This document shows positions 36,002 to 42,514 of a stretch of DNA of 64,000 nucleotides, piece by piece. The first letter of the stretch is position 1; each line of letters begins with the position of its first letter. The stretch spans positions 186,001 through 250,000 of the forward strand of contig NZ_QXTH01000001.1 of assembly GCF_003946865.1 (NCBI RefSeq), given 5' to 3'. The notes under the pieces were generated by a model that worked only from the letters and a program-made list of their open reading frames with translations, searched no databases and had not been told where the DNA came from. The translations under genes were made by a program, and so were the position numbers. Origin of the DNA: Antribacter gilvus. GTDB taxonomy: Bacteria; Actinomycetota; Actinomycetes; Actinomycetales; Cellulomonadaceae.

Positions 36002-36502
36002 ATGACCAGCACGAGCTACCACGCCCGCACCACCCGCACCCTGACCGTCGAGGCCGAGGACGGCTTCCCGGACCTGTACACGACCCACCTGCGCGACGCG
36101 GTCCGTGAGGCCGACGCCGCCGGCGTCCCGGACCACGCATCGGTCCGCCTCGACGTGGCGCACGAGTTCACCCAGGTGGTCACGTTCACCTGGACCGACG
36201 AGGTCGCCCACCAGGACCAGGACGCGTCTGCGGTCCGGGACGACGGCGCCCGGCTCGCCGGTGACCTGCTCGAGGTGTGGCCGACCGGCCCGGACGGACC
36301 TGCCGAGAAGGTCTGGGCTGACGACCTGGCCGCCTGCCTGAACCGGCACGCCCGGGGCGCGTACGCCTGGTGGGACGGGCGAGAGCTGCTCGCCGCCGCT
36401 CGCCGCTACGGGCTCCCCGCGGTCCAGGTCAAGCGCAACGGCACGAACAAGCGCGGCCTGACCCACGCCGACATCGCCACCGCAGCCGGACAGGAGGGCT
36501 GA
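36002..36502 (+). CDS. Unknown ICE protein with a translocase-like C-terminal module
   Basis: A 166-residue protein. The N-terminal half (RTLTVEAEDGFPDLYTTHLR... VVTFTWTDEV) is beta-like and unrecognised. The C-terminal half, LAGDLLEVWP..VWADDLAACLNR then LLAAARRYGLPAVQVKR and NKRGLTHADIATA, parallels the C-terminus of the translocase (LLAVWP..VWCDDLADAL). It also more distantly resembles the C-terminus of the DUF3631 ATPase. Start ATG two bases after the Cys-rich ORF; no cysteines. Confidence 0.75.
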   Translation: MTSTSYHARTTRTLTVEAEDGFPDLYTTHLRDAVREADAAGVPDHASVRLDVAHEFTQVVTFTWTDEVAHQDQDASAVRDDGARLAGDLLEVWPTGPDGPAEKVWADDLAACLNRHARGAYAWWDGRELLAAARRYGLPAVQVKRNGTNKRGLTHADIATAAGQEG

Positions 36503-36505
36503 CCG

Positions 36506-37426
36506 ATGACCGCTCGTACCCGCCGGATCAACCCGGACACCCTGCCCGCCCTGATCGTGGCCGTCCTGCTCACCAGTCTCCTGGGCGCGGTGTCGTTCAC
36601 CCTGTCCTACTCCGGACTGTCCGCCGTGGCCGAGTGGGCATCGGTCCCGGACCTGCTCGCCTGGACCGTGCCGGTCACGATCGACGCCTCGATCCTGGTC
36701 TACACGATCGCTGTGTTCATCTTCCGTGCCCGGGCCGAGCGCGGACCCCTGGCCACCGCGTGGACCTCCCTGATCGCCTTCACCGCCGTCTCGGTGACCG
36801 CGAACGCCGCCCACGCCTGGGACGCGTCCGCACTGTCCGACTGGCACGCGTGGGCTGGTGCCGCCATCGCGGGCCTGGCCCCCGTGTCCGTGCTCCTGAC
36901 CACCCACACCCTCGCCGAGCTCATCGTGGCCCGCCCCGACCGCACCCCGGCCACGTCCGGCGCCTCCGTGTCCGCCCCGCTGTCCGCCGTGGCCACCGTC
37001 ACGGCGGACAACCGCCCGGACAACCGGACGGACAGCCTCGCCCGTCCGGCTCTGTCCGCCGTCGCCGATGTCCGGCAGGTGTCCGCCGCCGTGTCCGGAC
37101 AGCGGCCCGCTGTCCGGACCGACGCCCGGGCCGATGTCCGGGCCGATGTCCGGCCCAGCGTCCGGACGGACAAGGCCGCTGTCCGCCGCTCGGTCCGCCC
37201 GGCCGGACCGGCGGACACGGACAAGGCCACCGACAAGGCCGCCCGCCTCGCGATCGTGTCCGCGCTGCTGGACCAGAACCCCGACGCGGACTCCGCCGCC
37301 GCGCTCGCCGCCCTGACCGCCGCCGGGCACGAGGTCACCGACCGCACCGCCCGCCGCGACCTGGAGACCGTCCGCACCACCACCAGCGTCGCCGTGGCGC
37401 CCGCCTTCGAGGAGGTCACCGCATGA
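36506..37426 (+). CDS. DUF2637 membrane protein (Spd-like) with C-terminal HTH-like segment
   Basis: A 306-residue protein with four membrane helices in the first 135 residues (LIVAVLLTSLLGAVSFTLSY, LLAWTVPVTIDASILVYTIA, LIAFTAVSVTANAAHAW and AAIAGLAPVSVLLTTHTLAE), the DUF2637 pattern. A repetitive linker (about residues 155-245) rich in V-R-x-D words follows, then a helical end (IVSALLDQNPDADSAAALAA ... EVTDRTARRDLETVR) like a replication/transfer HTH. DUF2637 proteins are frequent in AICEs and are thought to help spread of the element. The linker DNA holds an unusual motif cluster, listed separately. Confidence 0.85.
   Translation: MTARTRRINPDTLPALIVAVLLTSLLGAVSFTLSYSGLSAVAEWASVPDLLAWTVPVTIDASILVYTIAVFIFRARAERGPLATAWTSLIAFTAVSVTANAAHAWDASALSDWHAWAGAAIAGLAPVSVLLTTHTLAELIVARPDRTPATSGASVSAPLSAVATVTADNRPDNRTDSLARPALSAVADVRQVSAAVSGQRPAVRTDARADVRADVRPSVRTDKAAVRRSVRPAGPADTDKATDKAARLAIVSALLDQNPDADSAAALAALTAAGHEVTDRTARRDLETVRTTTSVAVAPAFEEVTA
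36969..37262. repeat. Cluster of 18 TGTCCG/CGGACA hexamers inside the DUF2637 gene
   Basis: TGTCCG occurs eleven times on the plus strand (36969, 36981, 37053, 37069, 37080, 37092, 37111, 37135, 37147, 37180, 37257). CGGACA occurs seven times (37005, 37017, 37029, 37096, 37167, 37212, 37218), all within 294 bases. Several are palindromic TGTCCGGAC(A). The protein here is a low-complexity linker, so DNA-level selection is plausible. Confidence 0.7.
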
Positions 37427-37830
37427 ACACCCCCGCCGCCGGGCACGTCGAGGCGTTCGCCCTTGAGGTCCACCGCGCGTTCGTCAGCCCGTGCCGACGC
37501 CGCCCGCGCCACGGCCTGACCGTGCTGGTCGAGGTCTGCGAGGTCCGGCCCGGGACCTACCCAGCCCGCACCCGGACCAACCCCGCCGGCCACGTCCTCG
37601 CAGTGGTGGACCTCGACGTCACGGTCACGCGCCGCACCACCTGGCGGTGGTTCGGTCCCCGGACCGAACGCCCCTACACCCCCGCAGTGTCCCAGGTCGC
37701 CTGGTCCGCCACCGAGCTGGTCCACGACGCACCCGCCGTCTCCGACGACGACGGAACCCCCCTGGCGACATGGCGCCGCCTGCCCACCGACCAGACCCGA
37801 CCGCCCCGGCCCACGACCCTCGAACGCTAG
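37423..37830 (+). CDS. Hypothetical ICE protein
   Basis: A 135-residue protein, NTPAAGHVEAFALEVHRAFV, SPCRRRPRHGLTVLVEV, then HVLAVVDLDVTVTRRTTWRW and SQVAWSATELVHDAP. Beta-strand-rich, no membrane helix, no catalytic motif recognised. Its ATG overlaps the DUF2637 stop (ATGA), so it belongs to the same translational unit. It ends the first packed block of the operon; a CTAG-rich intergenic region follows. Confidence 0.7.
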   Translation: MNTPAAGHVEAFALEVHRAFVSPCRRRPRHGLTVLVEVCEVRPGTYPARTRTNPAGHVLAVVDLDVTVTRRTTWRWFGPRTERPYTPAVSQVAWSATELVHDAPAVSDDDGTPLATWRRLPTDQTRPPRPTTLER

Positions 37831-37984
37831 TAACACCCCGCCTAGCGCTAGTGACCGCACTAGCACCGCAAACCGCATGATTCCGCGGATGTAGGGGGCT
37901 AGGACCCCCGCGCCGCACCCCTCCAAACACCCCCTGAACCACCGCCCGGGGACCGGGCACGCGACTAGCACTAGCCCGGTCCCC
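37827..37984. repeat. CTAG-rich intergenic region with an 11-bp hairpin
   Basis: Seven CTAG tetramers fall at 37827, 37842, 37848, 37860, 37899, 37965 and 37971. They include the palindrome CTAGCGCTAG (37842-37851) and repeated GCTAGT/ACTAGC. The right side is a perfect inverted repeat 37948-37958 / 37974-37984 with a 15-base loop. CTAG is normally rare in such genomes. The GntR operator also contains CTAG, so this may be a second regulatory site, an attenuator or an origin part. Confidence 0.6.
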
Positions 37985-38036
37985 AGGTCGGCCCATGCCA
38001 AAAACAGGCCCGCCACGCACCCGGAAGGAGACCGCC

Positions 38037-38342
38037 ATGACACCCGCCGAGCTCGCCGCCTACGAGTCCGGACTCATGCACGGCATCGACCTGGGCCGCC
38101 GCCAGGTCGAGGAGGAGGACGCCGCCCGGTGGGCCGAGCTGCGCCGAATGACCCGCCAGATCGGCACGTCGTACTCCGAGCTGTGCGAGCGCCGCGCCCG
38201 CACCGCCCAGGAGCGCGGCCACCACGACACCGCCGCCGTCGAGCGCGCCCGCGCCGCCCTCCAGGACGCGATCGCCCGCCGCAACGGCCTGTCGCCCCTG
38301 CACACCGCACCCGCCGCTTCCACCCGCACCGCTGCTGCCTGA
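38037..38342 (+). CDS. Hypothetical ICE protein, helical
   Basis: A 101-residue protein: LAAYESGLMHGIDLGRRQVE, DAARWAELRRMTRQIGTSYS, LCERRARTAQERGHHDTAAV and a low-complexity Ala/Thr tail. Predicted mostly helical with a charged central part; no family recognised. ATG 38037 is chosen over ATG 37995 because GGAAGGAG lies eight bases upstream. It opens the second block of the plus-strand operon. Confidence 0.65.
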   Translation: MTPAELAAYESGLMHGIDLGRRQVEEEDAARWAELRRMTRQIGTSYSELCERRARTAQERGHHDTAAVERARAALQDAIARRNGLSPLHTAPAASTRTAAA

Positions 38343-38357
38343 GAGGACCACCAGACC

Positions 38358-38678
38358 ATGAGCACCCACCTGCGCCCCATCGCCCGGGCCGCCCGCGCCG
38401 CCTACACCCGCCCCGGGAGCACGATCCTGTTCGAGCGTCGCCACCCCGCGCGGCGCGCGTACTGGACCGCCGTTGCCCGCCGCGCCCTGACCGCCGCGCT
38501 CGACCTGACCGAGCTCACCAGCGTCCTGGCCGCCCACCAGATCACCCTTCCGCTGGACAACTGCTCGTGCGGCGCGGCCTGGTTCATGGACTACCGCACC
38601 CACACCGCCCACCAGGCCACCGCCCTGCTCGCCCACGTCCTGGGCGAGACCGGCCACGACGTCGAGGCCGACCGGTGA
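38358..38678 (+). CDS. Hypothetical ICE protein with a possible metal site
   Basis: A 106-residue protein: THLRPIARAARAAYTRPGST, ARRALTAALDLTELTSVLAA, then LDNCSCGAAWFMDYRTHTAH. The CxC pair followed by spaced histidines (HTAH, then H in LLAHVLG) might bind a metal ion, but this is weak. AGAGGA lies ten bases before the ATG. The stop overlaps the next start (GTGA). Confidence 0.65.
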   Translation: MSTHLRPIARAARAAYTRPGSTILFERRHPARRAYWTAVARRALTAALDLTELTSVLAAHQITLPLDNCSCGAAWFMDYRTHTAHQATALLAHVLGETGHDVEADR

Positions 38679-39025
38679 GCGCCCGCGCACTGCTCGCCCT
38701 CGCCGTCGCCACGGTCCGCCGCCGCGTCCCGGCCGCCGCGGTGGGTCCGGCCTGCCAGGTCCGGGAACTGGTCTGGGACGTGTGGGACGACGACCTCCAG
38801 GACGGGATCCACCACCTCGAGGAGCCGTGCGGCGACCCCGCCGTGGCCCTGGTCCACACCTACTGCACCGACTGCGGCCACGACTCCACCGAGCACGCGT
38901 GCGCCGACCACGCCGGCTACCTCCTGCCCGGCCCCCACACGCCCGAGTTCGACGCCGCCTGCCCCGCCTGCGGCTACCTCGCCCACTACACCGTCCGCCC
39001 CGCCACGAAGGAGACGAACCGATGA
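38675..39025 (+). CDS. Hypothetical ICE protein with zinc-finger-like C-terminus
   Basis: A 116-residue protein starting at GTG 38675, coupled to the previous stop. After SARALLALAVATVRRRVPAA comes VRELVWDVWDDDLQDGIHHL, then CTDCGHDSTEHACADH and CPACGYLAH: two Cys-x2-Cys pairs and several His, a probable zinc ribbon. It overlaps the methyltransferase start (ATGA). No family recognised. Confidence 0.7.
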   Translation: MSARALLALAVATVRRRVPAAAVGPACQVRELVWDVWDDDLQDGIHHLEEPCGDPAVALVHTYCTDCGHDSTEHACADHAGYLLPGPHTPEFDAACPACGYLAHYTVRPATKETNR

Positions 39026-40884
39026 GCACGCTGACCGTGACCGAGAACTTCTGCCCCGTGTGCTTGGGCCACCCGTGCATGTGCACGATCGGCAGGACGC
39101 TGCCCGGCTCGTGGGGCGGCCCGGCCGCGCCCGCCGCGACCGGGACCGCGCTGACGATGACGGACCTGTTCTGCGGTGCCGGGGGTTCCTCGACCGGTGC
39201 GGTGTCGGTCCCGGGGGTCACGGTCCGCCTGGCCGCGAACCACTGGGACCTCGCGATCGAGACCCACAACCGCAACCACCCCGACACCGACCACCTCCAG
39301 GCCGACATCTCCAACACCGACCCCCGCTTCGTCCCGCCCACGGACATCCTGTGGGCCTCGCCCTCGTGCACGAACCACTCCCGGGCCAAGGGCCGCAAGA
39401 CCCACCGCCAGCCCGACCTGTTCGGCGACGTCCTGCCCGACGAGGCCACCGAACGGTCCCGGGCGACGATGTGGGACGTCGTGCGGTTCGCCGAGCAGCA
39501 CGACTACCGCGCCGTGATCGTGGAGAACGTCGTCGAGGTCGCCGACTGGAGCTCACCCACGGGCATCCGTGGCGGCCTGTTCCAGGCCTGGCTCACCGCC
39601 ATGGCCTCGATGAACTACCGGCACCGCATCATCTCGCTGAACTCGATGCACGCCCAGGCCGGTGGGCTGCCCGCGCCGCAGTCCCGCGACCGGGTCTACG
39701 TCGTGTTCTGGAAGGCAGGGGAGAGGGCCCCCGACTTCGAGCACATGATCCGCCCGCGCGCGTACTGCCCGACCTGTGACGAGGTCGTCCACGCACGCCA
39801 GTGGTGGAAGACCGGCGACGGGCAGTCCCGTCCTGGTCGGTACCGGTCGCAGTACCTCTACCGGTGCCCCAACACCCGCTGCCGCAACCAGGTGGTCGAG
39901 CCGGCGTGGCTGCCCGCCGCGTCGATCATCGACTGGACCATCCCCGCCCAGCGGATCGGGGACCGCGCCAAGCCCCTGGCGGAGAAGACCCGTCGCCGGA
40001 TCGCCGCCGGGATCGCCCGCTACTGGGCACCGTTCCACCTGGAGGCCGGCGGGAACACCTACGACGCCGCCGACCCCAAGCACGCCTCCCACGGCGACCC
40101 CAACGCCTACTACCGCGCCTGGTCCACGGGCGATGTGCTGCGGACCCTGCACACCATCGAGTCCAAGGCCCTGGCCGTGCCCGTGGAGGGACGCGACGGC
40201 AAGACCGCCCAGACGCTCGGTGGTCCGCTGCGGACCCAGACCACCCGCCTGGAGACCGCCCTGGCGTTCATCGCCGAGCTGCGCGGCGGAGGCTCCACCG
40301 CCCGCCCCACGGCCGACCCCCTCGCGACCATCACTGCGTCGGGCAACCACCACGGCCTCGTGGTCCCGTACTACGGCAACGGCAACCCCCGCCCGTCGAG
40401 CGACGCCCTGTCGACGGTGACGACTGTGGACCGTCACGGGCTCCTGGTCCCCGCGGGCGGCACCTGGAACGACGACGCCCGGCCCACGGCCGAAGCGCTG
40501 CGCACCCTCCAGACCCGCGACGCGTACGCCCTGGTCATGCGGAACAACTCCGGTGGCGCGGAGATGACGACCCCGGCTCTCGAGCCGCTGCGCACGCTGA
40601 CCACCGCGGGCCACCAGTCGGTCCTCACGCCCGGGGACATCGAGGCCGCCCAGGCCCGGGTGGACGACTGCCTGTTTCGGATGCTGGAGCCCACCGAGGT
40701 CAAGCGCGGCATGGCCTTCCCCGACCGGTACGTCATGGTCGGCAACCGCCGCGAGCAAGTGAAGCTCGCCGGCAACGCCGTGACCCCGCCCGCCGCCCGC
40801 GACCTGGTCGCCACCGTCGCCGCCGCCATCACCGGCGAGGACCACACCACCTACCAGCCCGCCCACCTGGCCGCCGCCGCGTGA
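39022..40884 (+). CDS. Orphan DNA (cytosine-5) methyltransferase
   Basis: A 620-residue C5-methyltransferase. Motif I DLFCGAGG (residues 48-55), motif IV SPSCTNHS (catalytic Cys near 116), motif VI ENVVEV (168), motif VIII QSRDRVYV (220) and motif X GNAVTPPAARDL (584). A zinc-ribbon-like insert (CPTCDEVVH .. YRCPNTRC) follows motif VIII. The long target-recognition region carries about four degenerate repeats of a 25-residue unit (RPTADPLATIT, RPSSDALSTVT, RPTAEALRTLQ, TPALEPLRTLT). No restriction endonuclease is encoded nearby, so it probably protects the element from host restriction or regulates it. An N-terminal CPVCLGHPCMC adds another metal site. Confidence 0.92.
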   Translation: MSTLTVTENFCPVCLGHPCMCTIGRTLPGSWGGPAAPAATGTALTMTDLFCGAGGSSTGAVSVPGVTVRLAANHWDLAIETHNRNHPDTDHLQADISNTDPRFVPPTDILWASPSCTNHSRAKGRKTHRQPDLFGDVLPDEATERSRATMWDVVRFAEQHDYRAVIVENVVEVADWSSPTGIRGGLFQAWLTAMASMNYRHRIISLNSMHAQAGGLPAPQSRDRVYVVFWKAGERAPDFEHMIRPRAYCPTCDEVVHARQWWKTGDGQSRPGRYRSQYLYRCPNTRCRNQVVEPAWLPAASIIDWTIPAQRIGDRAKPLAEKTRRRIAAGIARYWAPFHLEAGGNTYDAADPKHASHGDPNAYYRAWSTGDVLRTLHTIESKALAVPVEGRDGKTAQTLGGPLRTQTTRLETALAFIAELRGGGSTARPTADPLATITASGNHHGLVVPYYGNGNPRPSSDALSTVTTVDRHGLLVPAGGTWNDDARPTAEALRTLQTRDAYALVMRNNSGGAEMTTPALEPLRTLTTAGHQSVLTPGDIEAAQARVDDCLFRMLEPTEVKRGMAFPDRYVMVGNRREQVKLAGNAVTPPAARDLVATVAAAITGEDHTTYQPAHLAAAA

Positions 40885-40907
40885 GCGTCCGACCCGAGGA
40901 GAAGACC

Positions 40908-42023
40908 ATGACCACCACCACGGGAACCATCACCTCACTGGTTCAGCCCGAGCCTGCCGAGGACGGGGCCGCGCTGCTGGACCAGGTCCGTGCGGCCCTG
41001 GCCAGGTACGTGATCCTGCCCGACGAGCACTCCATGACCAGCGTCGTGCTGTGGATCGCCGCCACGCACGCCCTGCCCGCGTGGGCGCACGCCGCCCGCC
41101 TGGTCATCCGCGCCCCGGAGAAGCGGTGCGGCAAGTCCCGCCTGCTCGACCTTGTCGAGGCCACCAGCCACAACCCGCTCATCTCCGTGAACGCCTCGCC
41201 GTCGGCCGCGTACCGGTCGATCGCCGAAGCACCGTCGGACCCGCCCACGATCCTGCTGGACGAGGCCGACACGATCTTCGGTCCCAAGGCCGGGGACAAC
41301 GAGGACCTGCGCGGGCTGCTCAACGCCGGCCACCAGCGCAACCGCCCCGCCCTGCGCTACGACGCCGGAACCCGCAAGGTCGAACGCCTCGCCACGTTCG
41401 CCATGGCCGCCCTCGCCGGGATCGGTGCGATGCCCGACACGATCGAGGACCGGGCCGTGGTCATCCGGATGCGCCGCCGCGCCCCCGGGGAGACCGTCGC
41501 CCCCTACCGCACCCGCCGCGACGCCCCCGCGTTCGACCAGCTCCGCGCCCGCCTGCACCGCTGGATCCGCGCCCACATGGACGAGCTCGCCGCCGCCGTC
41601 CCGGCCATGCCCGTCGAGGACCGCGCCGCCGACACCTGGGAACCCCTGATCGCCGTGGCCGACCTCGCCGGTGGGCACTGGCCCGACGACGCCCGCGCCG
41701 CCGCCCTGGCCCTGACCGAGACCCGCGACGCGAACGCCAAGGAGTCCACCCAGTCCCGCCTGCTGGCCGACTGCCGCAACGCGTTCGGCGACGCCGAGGC
41801 CCTGCCCTCCTCCGTCCTGGTGGACCGCCTGCGCCTGGACTCCGAGGCCCCGTGGCAGACCTACGGCAAGACCGGTCTGACCGTGCGCCAGTTCGCCGAC
41901 CTGCTGCGCGAGTTCGACATCAACTCCCAGAACATCTCGTTCCCGACCGGCCGCGCCAAGGGGTACCGCCGCACCGACTTCACCGACGCCTGGGCCCGCT
42001 ACTGCCCGCCCGACACCGAGTAA
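40908..42023 (+). CDS. DUF3631 P-loop ATPase (possible replication helicase)
   Basis: A 371-residue protein. Walker A APEKRCGKSRLLD (about residues 69-81) and Walker B ILLDEADTIFG (about 115), followed by DNEDLRGLLNAGHQRNRPAL, an Arg-rich sensor region (RMRRRAPGE), and the C-terminal winged-helix-like part LLADCRNAFG..LTVRQFADLLREFDIN. DUF3631 domains usually sit behind a primase-polymerase domain; here the primase part is absent and the protein begins directly with a short leader. A role in element replication is inferred from family company and from the iteron-like array just downstream. GAGGAG precedes ATG 40908. Confidence 0.82.
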   Translation: MTTTTGTITSLVQPEPAEDGAALLDQVRAALARYVILPDEHSMTSVVLWIAATHALPAWAHAARLVIRAPEKRCGKSRLLDLVEATSHNPLISVNASPSAAYRSIAEAPSDPPTILLDEADTIFGPKAGDNEDLRGLLNAGHQRNRPALRYDAGTRKVERLATFAMAALAGIGAMPDTIEDRAVVIRMRRRAPGETVAPYRTRRDAPAFDQLRARLHRWIRAHMDELAAAVPAMPVEDRAADTWEPLIAVADLAGGHWPDDARAAALALTETRDANAKESTQSRLLADCRNAFGDAEALPSSVLVDRLRLDSEAPWQTYGKTGLTVRQFADLLREFDINSQNISFPTGRAKGYRRTDFTDAWARYCPPDTE

Positions 42024-42040
42024 CCGACGCCGGGGGTGCC

Positions 42041-42251
42041 GTACGCGCCGTACAGCCGTACAGCACCACCCAAAACCCCAGGTCACAGCACGTATCGGGG
42101 TGTACGGATCGTCAAAAACGAGCCGTACACGATCCGTACACCCCCGACCCGTGCCGTACAGCCGTACACCTGCCGTACAACCCGAAAACCACACCTGACC
42201 AGCACGAACGCGCCCGCCTGTACGGCTGTACGGCGCGTACGGCACCCGTAC
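42041..42251. repeat. Iteron-like array of CCGTACA, candidate origin or Xis-binding region
   Basis: CCGTACA occurs directly at 42048, 42056, 42123, 42134, 42154, 42162 and 42173, and inverted (TGTACGG) at 42101, 42219 and 42227. Three near matches bring GTAC to 13 copies in 211 bases. Two AT-rich pockets (42071-42098, 42110-42119) lie inside. The region is a non-coding gap between the DUF3631 ATPase and xis. Confidence 0.8.
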
Positions 42252-42286
42252 CCCTGCATGTCCAAGCAGCGCCGAAAGGAACCACG

Positions 42287-42514
42287 ATGAGCACCACCAA
42301 GCAGGTGTCGTCCCCGCCGCGGGGAGCACCCATCGTCGTCGTCCCGGTCGTCTACCGCGTCGAGGAGGCAGCCGAGGCGCTGCGGATCTCGCGCGCCACC
42401 ATCTACGAGCTGATCCGGTCCGGGAACCTCCGCACCGTGAAGCTCGGCGGGCGCCGGCTGGTCCCGGTCGCCGCAGTGTCCGAGTACGTCGAGGCCCTTG
42501 GGAGGGCAGCATGA
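42287..42514 (+). CDS. xis: Excisionase-family DNA-binding protein
   Basis: A 75-residue protein of the helix-turn-helix 17 (excisionase) family: VYRVEEAAEALRISRATIYE LIRSG, then LRTVKLGGRRLVPVAAV and a short helix. AAAGGA precedes the ATG; the stop overlaps the integrase start (ATGA), the usual xis-int coupling. It should bend DNA at the attachment sites to favour excision. Gene symbol by function and position. Confidence 0.85.
   Translation: MSTTKQVSSPPRGAPIVVVPVVYRVEEAAEALRISRATIYELIRSGNLRTVKLGGRRLVPVAAVSEYVEALGRAA

Noticed and set aside
33588-36140. An 850-codon minus-strand frame opposite the translocase
   Set aside because: Low-complexity Gly/Arg/Val/Asp composition, no motif, fully antisense to a clear FtsK-type gene.
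39022-40884. Restriction-modification system
   Set aside because: Only the methyltransferase is present; no neighbouring ORF shows an endonuclease motif or suitable length.
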